Assembly: GCF_014203805.1 (NCBI RefSeq)
Contig: NZ_JACHJT010000002.1
Coordinates: 620,001 to 684,000 of the forward strand
Origin: Lipingzhangella halophila
Lineage (GTDB): Bacteria > Actinomycetota > Actinomycetes > Streptosporangiales > Streptosporangiaceae
Reading direction: 5' to 3'
Length of the DNA: 64,000 nucleotides
Shown here: piece by piece, positions 33,241-41,018 of the stretch
Layout: each line of letters begins with the position of its first letter
How positions within the stretch are numbered: the first letter of the stretch is position 1
Program-made: the position numbers and the translations under genes
The notes under the pieces: generated by a model
Database searches by the model: none
Told to the model about the DNA's origin: nothing
Seen by the model: only the letters and a program-made list of their open reading frames with translations

Positions 33241-33289
33241 TGCCGGGCATCTCATCCTCCGTATGTGGTGTGCCTCACACGCCGCAGGC

Positions 33290-33316
33290 TGTCACACCAA
33301 CCCGGCCCGTTCCGTC
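33290..33316 (+). promoter_or_regulatory. ECF41-type promoter of the CMD gene
   Basis: TGTCACA (33290-33296), exactly 16 bases, CGTC (33313-33316): a full match to the reported ECF41 target promoter, 39 bp before the start of the carboxymuconolactone-decarboxylase gene. The adjacent sigma factor is therefore predicted to drive it. Confidence 0.75.
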
Positions 33317-33354
33317 AATGCAGTGCAATTTGTCGGATCGGTAAGGAGAGCACC

Positions 33355-33828
33355 ATGGACGCTCGTCTCAACACCTTCGAGAACCCTGTCACCTCCAAGG
33401 TCCTCAGGCATCTCATCTCCGCGGGCAAAGTCGTTGGGGAGTCGGCGCTGCCGGCCGCGACCCGGGAACTGGTGAACATCCGTGCCAGCCAGATCAACGG
33501 ATGCGGTTTCTGCCTCGACATGCACACCAAGGACGCCGCGCAGGCGGGCGAAACCTCGGTGCGCCTCAACCTTGTGGCGGCCTGGCGCGAGGCCACGGTC
33601 TTCACCGAGGCTGAGCGCGCCGCGCTGGAACTGGCCGAGCAGGGCACGCGCCTGGCCGACGCGGCCGGCGGTGTGTCCGCCGAGGCATGGGAGAACGCCG
33701 CCAAGCACTTCGACGAGGACCAACTGGCCGCGCTCGTGTCCCTCATCGCCCTGATCAATACCTGGAATCGCCTGAACGTCATCACCCAGCTGCCCGCCGG
33801 CGACTACCAGCCCGGCCAGTTTGGATGA
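33355..33828 (+). CDS. Carboxymuconolactone decarboxylase/AhpD-family protein
   Basis: The 157-residue protein carries the alkylhydroperoxidase motif 'QINGCGFCLDMHTKDA' with Cys50, Cys53 and His57. It probably acts as a thiol peroxidase rather than a decarboxylase. The ATG follows AAGGAGAG. It sits directly downstream of the SigJ/ECF41-like gene, with its own ECF41 promoter, so it is likely the sigma factor's target in a redox or envelope response. A bidirectional terminator follows. Confidence 0.88.
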   Translation: MDARLNTFENPVTSKVLRHLISAGKVVGESALPAATRELVNIRASQINGCGFCLDMHTKDAAQAGETSVRLNLVAAWREATVFTEAERAALELAEQGTRLADAAGGVSAEAWENAAKHFDEDQLAALVSLIALINTWNRLNVITQLPAGDYQPGQFG

Positions 33829-33844
33829 TCGCCCGAGGCCATGA

Positions 33845-33877
33845 CCGAACCCGGGGTCTGACAGGCCCCGGGTTCGG
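33845..33877. terminator. Bidirectional terminator
   Basis: A 12-bp perfect stem (CCGAACCCGGGG, 33845-33856; CCCCGGGTTCGG, 33866-33877) with a 9-nt loop lies between the convergent CMD and AraC genes. Confidence 0.75.
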
Positions 33878-33975
33878 GGGACATCCGTCCTCCATCCGCG
33901 CGCCGGCCCCGGGTTCGGGAGCGCAGCCGGACCATGACGGTGCGGGCGAGGGCGGCCGCAGTCGCCGAACGGACA

Positions 33976-34776
33976 CTAGGCGCCGGGCATGCGCTGGTAG
34001 GTGGCCGGCGGTGTGCCGACCACCTGGGTGAACACCCGGGTGAGATGGGCCTGGTCGCTGAACCCGAGCCGGGGGGCCAGCGCGGACCAGTCGACCGGCT
34101 CACCCGCGTGCGCGGCGGCCGCGGCTTCGAGGATGCGGAAGCGCCGCACGATCCACTTCGGGCCGATCCCGACGTACTCGGCGAACGTCCGCTGCAGACT
34201 GCGCAGGCCAAGGCCGGCGTGCGCGGCGAGCTGCTCGGCGCGCACGATGCCGGTTCGCTGCCGGGCCTCCTCGACCAGCGCCGTGACCTCGCGGGCGGTC
34301 GCGTCCGGCTCGGGGACGGTGTCGAGCAGGTACCGTTCCAGGTCCGCGACGACCTCGGCCGTCTCAGGGGCGGGCCGCAGGATCCGCGCCGCCACCGGGC
34401 GGTCGTCGCGGCCGAGGACGTCGGCTCCCGGCCGCACCAGCCCGGAAAGAGCGCTCACGCTCCCCTTGAGCAGTGGGCGGAACCCGCCGGGATGGAACGC
34501 CGCCCCGAGCACGTGGCCGGTGCCGGTGAGCGTGCGGAAGAACGGTTCGCGGGTCACCCCGTGCACCAGGAGCCGGCCGTCCTCGGCCGCCACGTGCAGC
34601 CGCGGCTGCGGGATGACCTGCTGGCGGTGCGGCTCCCCGGTCCGCCACCGCACCAGCCAGTAGTAGTCGACGAACTCCGCCAACGCGGCGGACGGGGCGA
34701 CGCGTTCGACGTCGAACGGCCGATCGCCCGCCTCCGGGCGCACGATCGCCTCCGGGTACCCGCGCAGCGGCTCCAT
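33976..34776 (-). CDS. AraC family regulator
   Basis: The product has about 266 residues. The N-terminal half ('FVDYYWLVRWRTGEPHRQQVIPQPRLHVAAEDGRLLVHGV') matches the sensor domain of AraC proteins annotated as DUF6597. The C-terminal double HTH is 'IVRAEQLAAHAGLGLRSLQRTFAEYVGIGPKWIVRRFRI' and 'WSALAPRLGFSDQAHLTRVFTQVVGTPPATYQRM'. ATG 34776 (GGAG four bases upstream) is preferred; ATGs at 34788 and 34821 are in frame. It is divergent from the DUF3224 gene 80 bp away, which is its likely target. Confidence 0.88.
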   Translation of the reverse strand: MEPLRGYPEAIVRPEAGDRPFDVERVAPSAALAEFVDYYWLVRWRTGEPHRQQVIPQPRLHVAAEDGRLLVHGVTREPFFRTLTGTGHVLGAAFHPGGFRPLLKGSVSALSGLVRPGADVLGRDDRPVAARILRPAPETAEVVADLERYLLDTVPEPDATAREVTALVEEARQRTGIVRAEQLAAHAGLGLRSLQRTFAEYVGIGPKWIVRRFRILEAAAAAHAGEPVDWSALAPRLGFSDQAHLTRVFTQVVGTPPATYQRMPGA

Positions 34777-34856
34777 GCGCTCCAGCATAACCAGCACGCC
34801 GGTGACGTCGCGTTTCTTCAAGACCGGCCCCGAACCGGGGGCCTAACGTCCATGGC

Positions 34857-35297
34857 ATGAGTTACCCACACAAGGCGACCAGCACGTTCAACGTCACGTC
34901 CTGGTCCGAGAACCTCGTCACCGACATCGACGGCACGGGCACCACGGCCGGGGACGCCTACTACCCGGATAGGGGCGTAACCCGGGCCGACGTCACGTAC
35001 GCCTACACCGGCGAGATCGAGGGCACCGGCACGGTGGCCTACCTGATCAGCTACAAGAGCGACGCCGCACCCGTTCTCGCGTTCGAGCGCTTCGAGGGAT
35101 CGATCGCGGGCCACGAGGGAACCTGCCTGTTCCGGCACGTCGGAACGCAGGACAAGGGGTCGGTGTCCGTGCGCCTGGAGGCCGTCCCGGGAATGGGCAC
35201 CGGCGGACTGGAGACCCTGCGCGGCGAGGCGGACGTGGCCATCAACGGGCACAGCGAGGACGGCTACCCGCTCACGCTCTCCTTCGACGTGAGCTGA
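34857..35297 (+). CDS. DUF3224 family protein
   Basis: The 146-residue lipocalin-like beta-barrel protein shows 'ATSTFNVTSWSENLVTDIDGTGTTAGDAYYPDRGVTRADVTYAYTGEIEGTGTVAYLISY' and 'FERFEGSIAGHEGTCLFRHVGTQDKGSVSVRLEAVPGMGTGGLETLRGEADVAI', the family signature. The function of the family is unknown. TAACGT lies seven bases upstream of the ATG with no ribosome site, suggesting a leaderless mRNA. The divergent AraC regulator is the likely controller. Confidence 0.85.
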   Translation: MSYPHKATSTFNVTSWSENLVTDIDGTGTTAGDAYYPDRGVTRADVTYAYTGEIEGTGTVAYLISYKSDAAPVLAFERFEGSIAGHEGTCLFRHVGTQDKGSVSVRLEAVPGMGTGGLETLRGEADVAINGHSEDGYPLTLSFDVS

Positions 35298-35321
35298 CGC
35301 CGGCGGGCGCGACCGCGCCGG

Positions 35322-36560
35322 TCACAGCAGAGGGCGCAGCGGCAGCAGGGCCAGTTCGCCGAACCGGGCCCAGATGGGCCGCTGCCGCCACTCCTCCTCG
35401 GTCAGCAGCCGTGCATTGGTGCAGTCGTTGGCGAAGGCGCGCTCCAGGTGGGCCGCGACACCGGTGTCGATGATCTCCACGTTGATCTCGTAGTTGCCCA
35501 TGAGGCTCAGCCGGTCGAGGTTCGCGGTGCCCACCGTGCTCCACTTCCCGTCGACCGTGGCGGTTTTTGCGTGCACCATGGCGTCCTCGAACAGCCAGAG
35601 CCGCACGCCGGCGCGCAGCAGGGCGGAGAACCCTTGGCGCGACAGCCAGTCGGCGATGACGTGGTTGGACCGCTCCGGGAGCAGCACGTTCACGTCCACC
35701 CCGCGCCGCGCGGCGGCGATCAGGTTCTCAACGATCTCCTGGTCCGGCAGGAAGTACGCCTGCGTAATGCAGATGCGCTCCCGGGACCGGTCGATCGCCT
35801 CCAGATACATCGCCCGGATCGGGAAGATGAGCTGCTCGGGGACGTTGCGGTAGGCGCGGACGTGCGCGTTCCACGGGGCGGAGCCGATGTGGTCCAGCAG
35901 GGGGTGGGCGCTTCGGCGGTTGGCGTTCCAGAAGTCGACAAACGCGTTCTCCAGCTCCCACACCGCCGGCCCGGCCATCCGCAGGTGGGTGTCGCGCCAC
36001 CGGGTGGCGTACATCTCTCCCACGTTGTAGCCGCCGACAAATCCGATCTCCCCGTCGACGGTCAGGATCTTGCGGTGGTCGCGCCCGGACTTGCGGATGT
36101 TCAGCAGCAGCAGGCCGGGGCGGAACGCCGGGTAGCGCAGGACGCGCACCGACGGCGGGAATCGGAAGAATGAGCGCGGCACCACGAGGTTGGCGAAACC
36201 GTCGTAGAGCACGCAGACCTCGACCCCGCGTTCGGCGGCCTCGATCAGGGCGCTCTTGAACCGCTGGCCCACAACATCGCCCTTGACGATGAACGACTCG
36301 AACAGCACCCGCTGGCGCGCGCCCCGGATGGCGTCGAGCATGTCGCGGTAGAGGTCCTCACCGTAGGTGTAGGTGGTGACCGTCGTCCCCGCTACCTCGC
36401 TCACCTGCGGATCCGTCCGGGGAAAGCGCGTACGGAGGGGGCGCAGGCGCTTGCGCCAACTGTCGACGCCCACCAGAACGACGATCACGGTGACGTGGGC
36501 TGCGAGCAGGGCAAGCACAGCGCGCTTGAGCACACGGACGACCGTGCCCCTGCGCTCCAT
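35322..36560 (-). CDS. Phospholipase D family / cardiolipin synthase-like protein
   Basis: The 412-residue protein has one N-terminal membrane helix (about 13-33). It has two HKD motifs: 'DHRKILTVDGEIGFVGGYNV' (His162, Lys164, Asp169) and 'VHAKTATVDGKWSTVGTANLD' (His330, Lys332, Asp337). Two HKD sites on one chain fit cardiolipin synthase (ClsB-like) or another phosphatidyltransferase at the membrane. The ATG has GGGAGG upstream. It is convergent with the DUF3224 gene, with only 24 bp between the stops. Confidence 0.88.
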   Translation of the reverse strand: MERRGTVVRVLKRAVLALLAAHVTVIVVLVGVDSWRKRLRPLRTRFPRTDPQVSEVAGTTVTTYTYGEDLYRDMLDAIRGARQRVLFESFIVKGDVVGQRFKSALIEAAERGVEVCVLYDGFANLVVPRSFFRFPPSVRVLRYPAFRPGLLLLNIRKSGRDHRKILTVDGEIGFVGGYNVGEMYATRWRDTHLRMAGPAVWELENAFVDFWNANRRSAHPLLDHIGSAPWNAHVRAYRNVPEQLIFPIRAMYLEAIDRSRERICITQAYFLPDQEIVENLIAAARRGVDVNVLLPERSNHVIADWLSRQGFSALLRAGVRLWLFEDAMVHAKTATVDGKWSTVGTANLDRLSLMGNYEINVEIIDTGVAAHLERAFANDCTNARLLTEEEWRQRPIWARFGELALLPLRPLL

Positions 36561-36714
36561 CGTTGTCGCCTCCCGTTTCCGACCCCTTCTCCAGGGCTCG
36601 CCACCACGCTATCCCGTGCGGGCGGGGTTTCTGGAGTACCCGACCGGGACAACGCGGACGCGCCGAAAACGGACAGCGATACCGTACGGCTGCGGGATTC
36701 GGGCTTCTTCGAGC

Positions 36715-37047
36715 CTAGGAAACCCGCTCGCCCAGCGTGACTTCCGAATCGGGCCGCAGCAGAACGGTCCCGGAATCCTCGCAGACCACCGCGAGCACGA
36801 GGACCTCGGAGCTGAAACCGGCCACCTTCTTCGGCGGGAAGTTCACCACCGCCGCGACCTGCCGCCCTTTCAGACTCTCCAGGTCGTAGTTCTCGGTCAA
36901 CTGCGCGGAACTGTTCTTGACCCCCAGTTCCGCGCCGAAGTCGATCCGCAGCTTATAGGCGGGCACCGAAGCCTTGGCGTTCGGCTCAGCGTGGACGATC
37001 CTGCCCACTCTGATGTCAAGCTCCAGAAAATCCTCGAACGTCGCCAC
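36715..37047 (-). CDS. csaA: CsaA-like tRNA-binding domain protein
   Basis: From GTG 37047 the product is 110 residues, the exact length of Bacillus CsaA, and starts 'VATFEDFLELDIRVGRIV'. The EMAP-II-like OB fold continues with 'AYKLRIDFGAELGVKNSSAQLTENYDLESLKGRQVAAVVNFPPKKVAGFSSEVLVLAV'. It is a small dimeric protein with tRNA-binding or chaperone-like roles. An in-frame ATG at 37089 would add 14 residues; neither start has a strong ribosome site. Confidence 0.85.
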   Translation of the reverse strand: MATFEDFLELDIRVGRIVHAEPNAKASVPAYKLRIDFGAELGVKNSSAQLTENYDLESLKGRQVAAVVNFPPKKVAGFSSEVLVLAVVCEDSGTVLLRPDSEVTLGERVS

Positions 37048-37265
37048 TGTCCCATCCGAACGTACTCTCGCGGCCCGGCTTTTCCCCATCCCGAACCTGC
37101 GCCGGGAAAACAGGCTCGAGAACGCGGATACGCACCACGCGCCCGCGGAAACCAGCTACTCACCTTACCCGGGCCGGAACCCCTGGCAACGGGCCGGGGA
37201 TCGTGCTGGGATTGGGGCGACGTCGCGGAGCCCCCGCCGTCGGACCCGAGACACAGGAACCCCCT

Positions 37266-37364
37266 ATGTCGATCGTCGAGATTCTCACCGCCGTGGCGTT
37301 CCTCGTGTTCTCCGACAACACCACCGAGACGGTCGACCTGGGCGTGTTCGACGACCCCCTCTAG
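37266..37364 (+). CDS. 32-residue hydrophobic microprotein
   Basis: The ATG has AGGA eight bases upstream and opens a short frame reading 'MSIVEILTAVAFLVFSD' followed by an acidic tail ending 'DLGVFDDPL'. A single short hydrophobic helix plus an acidic end would suit a membrane micropeptide. There is no homologue I can name. It is isolated between the CsaA promoter region and the MerR-like debris. Could be chance. Confidence 0.35.
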   Translation: MSIVEILTAVAFLVFSDNTTETVDLGVFDDPL

Positions 37365-37570
37365 CCGGATGCTCCCCGGCGTGCCTGCTCATGGCGCGGC
37401 GCCGCGCACGCTGAGTACGGTCGGTCGCCAGTGGCCGCGGTGCCCGTATCCGCGGTGACAACGCCTGCCGCGGTGCCCTGCTCTATGATTCCGTCGAGCT
37501 TCGTCTTGGCCTCTCCCAGCTCGGCTATCCGCACCGCGATTCGGTCGCGCTCGGTCATGAACTGGTTGAG
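37361..37570 (-). pseudogene. Possible MerR-regulator C-terminal remnant
   Basis: The minus strand encodes 'LNQFMTERDRIAVRIAELGEAKTKLDGIIEQG', which looks like the C-terminal dimerisation coiled coil of MerR-family regulators, then a random tail. No HTH can be found upstream in any frame. The region 37365-37763 otherwise holds no gene; a GC-rich stretch with short repeats follows. The MerR reading is tentative. Confidence 0.3.
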
Positions 37571-37763
37571 CGTGCCCAGGCCCTGCCTGCCTCTTGACGG
37601 GCCGGACCGGCTCGCCGTCCCCCGAGTAGCGCGGGGTGGCCCGCTCGCCGGGTCCGGTGGGCGGGGACGGAAGAACCGGCGGCCGAAGGGCCACCCCCAG
37701 GCACCGGGGACCAAGCGGTGGCTGGTGCGCCATTCATCGCGGACCTGTCCGGCATCGGCCGGT

Positions 37764-38711
37764 TCACTGCGGCGCCGCGGTTCCCTGGTCCTCAGGGCGC
37801 GGGGCGCCGACCTCCTTGGCGACGTCGCTCAGGAACCCGCGCAACCAGGCGTGCCCCGGATCGTGGCGGTGGCTCGGGTGCCACCAGAAGCCCTCGACCA
37901 GCGGCGCGGCCCGGAACGGGCACTCCAGGATCCGGAACCCGCCCAGCGGGAGCAGCTTGCGGGCCAGGCGCTCCTGGAGCAACGCGATGCGCTCGCTGCC
38001 GGCCACGAGCAGCGGAACCGAGAGGAAGCCCTCGACCGTGACCTCGATATGCGGTTCTATGTCGAGCATGTCCAACTGTTCGACGGCGGAGGCGTAGGAG
38101 GTGGGCCGCCGGTAGGTCACCACCCAGGGCAGGCGGCGCACGTCGTCCATTGTCAGGCGGTCGCCGATGGAGTGGTTGTCCTCGGCGGCGACGCAGACCC
38201 AGCGGTCGTGGAAGAGGTCCACGGCCGGCTGGTCGGTGATGAAGCCGTGCGGCATGAGCATGCCGTCGACGGAGCGCAGCGTCGTGTCGATGTCCTCGAC
38301 CGCCGGCGTGCTCATCTGCGGGAACCGCAGCCGCACCCCGGGAGCGCGCTCGCGCATGGCCTCGCTCAGGTTCGGGTTCAGCACGGCGAGCGGGTAGTCC
38401 GACGTGATGATCGTGAACTCGCGCTGCGAGGTGGCCGGGTCGAACCCCGCCTGGGCCGTGAACACCCGCTCGACGACGTGGCAGGCCATCTCGGTCTGGC
38501 CGCTCAGCTCGCGCCCGAGGGTGCTCAGCTCGAAGCGGTTGCCGACCCGGACGAGCAGCTCGTCGTCGAAGTGCCGGCGCAGCCGGGCCAGGGCGGCACT
38601 CATGGCGGGCTGGCTGAGCCCGAGCCGCTCCGCGGCACGGGTGACGTTGCGCTCCTGCAACAGCGCGTGCAGTGCGACCAGCAGGTTCAGGTCCAGGTTT
38701 GCGAGGTTCAC
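37764..38711 (-). CDS. LysR family regulator
   Basis: The 315-residue protein has an N-terminal HTH ('LNLLVALHALLQERNVTRAAERLGLSQPAMSAALARLRRHFDDELLVR') and a periplasmic-binding-like effector domain ('TIITSDYPLAVLNPNLSEAMRERAPGVRLRF'). It resembles NodD/aromatic-type LysR members. It is divergent from the FAH gene at 38829 and probably activates the 38829-42981 cluster in response to an aromatic intermediate. The intergenic region around 38735-38790 is AT-rich with a short CTAT tandem repeat. Confidence 0.88.
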   Translation of the reverse strand: MNLANLDLNLLVALHALLQERNVTRAAERLGLSQPAMSAALARLRRHFDDELLVRVGNRFELSTLGRELSGQTEMACHVVERVFTAQAGFDPATSQREFTIITSDYPLAVLNPNLSEAMRERAPGVRLRFPQMSTPAVEDIDTTLRSVDGMLMPHGFITDQPAVDLFHDRWVCVAAEDNHSIGDRLTMDDVRRLPWVVTYRRPTSYASAVEQLDMLDIEPHIEVTVEGFLSVPLLVAGSERIALLQERLARKLLPLGGFRILECPFRAAPLVEGFWWHPSHRHDPGHAWLRGFLSDVAKEVGAPRPEDQGTAAPQ

Positions 38712-38828
38712 CGGGCATTCCTTATTTACGTGATGAATACCAGGGATGCTATCTATCTATTTCCTTGATTGTGATCCAGCCTACACAGTGGAGGACGCCT
38801 CACCTTTTCCAGCTCTTCGGAGGTCTTC

Positions 38829-39812
38829 GTGGCGCGTCCTCTTCCGCCTCCCAGCCCGCGGTTCGCCCTCGGCACGTTCGCCACCGCGGACGCACCGCCC
38901 TTCGCCGGCCTGGTCAGCGACGACCGGGTGGTTGAGCTGACCGGCGCCGTTCCCGGCGGCGGGAGCGTCCGCCAGCTCCTGGACACCTGGGACGACACGC
39001 TCGCGGCGCTGGACGCCCTGACGCGCCGCCCGGACCTGCCGTGGCTGGACCTCGCGGACCTGCGGGTCCTGCCCCCGTTCGTTCCCGGCCAGGTGATCCA
39101 GTCCGGCGCGAACTACCGCACGCACGTCATCGACCTCGTCGCGGCGCATCGCGAGGCCGACGACCCGCGCGGCGAGGACGAGGCGCGGGCCGACGCGGCC
39201 GCGATGATGGACCGCCGCGCCGCCGAGGGCGAGCCCTACCTGTTCGCCGGGCTGCCCTCGGCCGTGTGCGGCCCCTATGACGACGTGGTGCTTCCCGGAT
39301 ACAGCGACTCCCACGACTGGGAGCTGGAGCTCGCCGCGGTCATCGGCCGGCCCGCGTTCCGCGTCACTCCGGAGGACGCGCTCGACCACGTGGCCGGCTA
39401 CACCATCGCCAACGACATCACCACCCGCGACCTCGTCTTCCGCCGCGACATGCCCGAGATCGGCACCGACTGGCTACGCGCGAAGAACGCGCCGACGTTC
39501 CTGCCCCTCGGCCCGTACCTGGTGCCGGCCGCCCGCGCCGGCGACCCCGCCGACCTGCGCGTGCGGCTCAGCCTCAACGGCGAGGCCATGCAGGACGAGT
39601 CGACCGGGGACATGGTCTTCGGTGTCGCCCAGCTTGTCTCGGCGGCGTCCCGCACCGTGCCGCTCCACCCAGGCGACCTGGTGCTCACCGGCAGCCCGGC
39701 CGGTAACGGGATGCACTGGGGCCGGCTGCTCAAGGACGGAGACACCATGGAGGGCAGCATCACGGGCCTGGGAACCCAGCGGAACCGCTGTGTCGCGGAG
39801 GGGGACCGATGA
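38829..39812 (+). CDS. Fumarylacetoacetate-hydrolase (FAH) fold enzyme, copy 1
   Basis: The 327-residue protein has the FAH core: 'IQSGANYRTHVIDLVAAH', the metal-binding acidic residues in 'WELELAAVIGRPAF', 'YTIANDITTRDLVFRRDMPEIGTDWLRAKN', 'LVSAASRTVPLHPGDLVLTGSPAGNG'. Such enzymes hydrolyse or decarboxylate ring-cleavage products. The gene has a GTG start. First in a co-linear cluster with an amidohydrolase, an extradiol dioxygenase and a second FAH enzyme; the 4-bp overlap with the next small frame supports one operon. Confidence 0.88.
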   Translation: MARPLPPPSPRFALGTFATADAPPFAGLVSDDRVVELTGAVPGGGSVRQLLDTWDDTLAALDALTRRPDLPWLDLADLRVLPPFVPGQVIQSGANYRTHVIDLVAAHREADDPRGEDEARADAAAMMDRRAAEGEPYLFAGLPSAVCGPYDDVVLPGYSDSHDWELELAAVIGRPAFRVTPEDALDHVAGYTIANDITTRDLVFRRDMPEIGTDWLRAKNAPTFLPLGPYLVPAARAGDPADLRVRLSLNGEAMQDESTGDMVFGVAQLVSAASRTVPLHPGDLVLTGSPAGNGMHWGRLLKDGDTMEGSITGLGTQRNRCVAEGDR

Positions 39813-39961
39813 CCGGCACCGACCCGGCCAAGCCCGAGGAGGCCATCGCCGCCGCGGCGGACCGGTACCGCAACCGGGGCCGCTGGGGTGCCGACGGCTC
39901 CGCGGGCACCCCCGGACCGGTGCACCGCACCCTGACGATGCTCCCGGAGTCCACGTGCTGA
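39809..39961 (+). CDS. 50-residue ORF, possible cyclase-family remnant
   Basis: This short frame overlaps the FAH stop by 4 bp and the amidohydrolase start by 7 bp. 'AAADRYRNRGRWGADGSAGT' resembles the 'xNWGRWGxDDExGTLN' N-terminus of cyclase-family (kynurenine-formamidase-like) hydrolases, but the remainder ends after 50 residues. I read it as an internally deleted cyclase gene kept in frame with its operon. It could instead be a genuine small protein. Confidence 0.45.
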   Translation: MTGTDPAKPEEAIAAAADRYRNRGRWGADGSAGTPGPVHRTLTMLPESTC

Positions 39962-41007
39962 GTGACCAACCCGACCAACCCGGCCCTCCCACTGTCGACG
40001 CGCACGCCCACGTCCTGCTGCCCACCGTCGAGTCCCTGGTCGGCGGCGAGCCGGGGTTGGCCGCGCACCGGGAGCTGGACGCGCTGCGCAACGGTGCGGA
40101 AGCCATGAGGGTCAGCGGGGAAATGATCGCCACCCGATGGCCGCGGCTGACCGACGTCGACACCCGGTTGGCGGATATGGACGCCGCCGGAGTGGACATC
40201 CAGATCCTCAGCCCGTCCCCCTCGCACTACCACTACTGGGCCGGCCCCGATCTGGCGCAGCAGGTCACGACCACGGCCAACGAGGCGGTCGCCGAGCACT
40301 GCGCCAAGGCTCCCGACCGGCTGCGCGGGATCGGCCTGGCGCCCCTGCAGCACCCCGGCTCGGCGGTCGCCGCTCTCGAACACGCGGTGGCCGAGTGCGG
40401 GCTGGCGGGCGTGGAGATCTCCTCGCACGCCCCCGAACCGGGCGGCGACGGCACCGTCGAGCTGTCCGACCCGCGCCTGGAGCAGTTCTGGGCGCGCGCC
40501 GCCGAGCTCAACGCCGTAGTGTTCCTGCACCCGTTCGGCTGCACCCTCGGCAGCCGCCTGGACCGCTGGTACCTCAGCAACATCGCCGGCCAGCCGGTCG
40601 AGAACGCTGTTGCCCTGTCCCATCTGATCTTCTCCGGCGTGCTCGACCGCCACCCGGAGCTGCGTCTGCTGGCCGCGCACGGCGGCGGTTACCTGCCCAC
40701 CCACCTGGGACGCGCCGACCACGGCTGGGAGGTGCGGCCCGACGCGCGCGGCTGCGCCGAGCCACCCAGCAGTTACCTGCCCCGGCTGTGGTTCGACTCC
40801 CTGGTGCACACGCCCGAAGCGCTGCGGGCCCTGGTGGCCGCGGTGGGCGCCGACCGGGTCGTGCTCGGCTCCGACCACCCCTTCGACATGGGAGTGGACG
40901 ACCCCGTAGCGCGGCTGGAACAGGCCGGGCTGCCCGAAAGCGCGACCCGCGCCATCCGCGGGGCCACCGCCGCCGCCCTGTTCGCCCTCGAACCGACCAC
41001 TCGCTGA
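39955..41007 (+). CDS. Amidohydrolase family 2 (ACMSD-like)
   Basis: The 350-residue TIM-barrel metal-dependent hydrolase shows 'VDAHAHVLLP' (HxH), 'VFLHPFG', 'LRLLAAHGGGYLP' and 'VVLGSDHPFDMG' (catalytic Asp). It is related to aminocarboxymuconate-semialdehyde decarboxylase and gamma-resorcylate decarboxylase. Within a meta-cleavage operon it would decarboxylate or hydrolyse a ring-fission product or a hydroxybenzoate. GTG 39955 with CGGAG upstream; the next gene follows after 11 bp. Confidence 0.88.
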   Translation: MLSDQPDQPGPPTVDAHAHVLLPTVESLVGGEPGLAAHRELDALRNGAEAMRVSGEMIATRWPRLTDVDTRLADMDAAGVDIQILSPSPSHYHYWAGPDLAQQVTTTANEAVAEHCAKAPDRLRGIGLAPLQHPGSAVAALEHAVAECGLAGVEISSHAPEPGGDGTVELSDPRLEQFWARAAELNAVVFLHPFGCTLGSRLDRWYLSNIAGQPVENAVALSHLIFSGVLDRHPELRLLAAHGGGYLPTHLGRADHGWEVRPDARGCAEPPSSYLPRLWFDSLVHTPEALRALVAAVGADRVVLGSDHPFDMGVDDPVARLEQAGLPESATRAIRGATAAALFALEPTTR

Positions 41008-41018
41008 GGAGGAGCGCC

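Noticed and set aside
37600-37760. Third copy of the palindromic repeat
   Set aside because: 'gggccacccccaggcacc' and 'gaaccggcgg' resemble the repeat arm, but identity is patchy and the GGACAT/ATGTCC core is absent.
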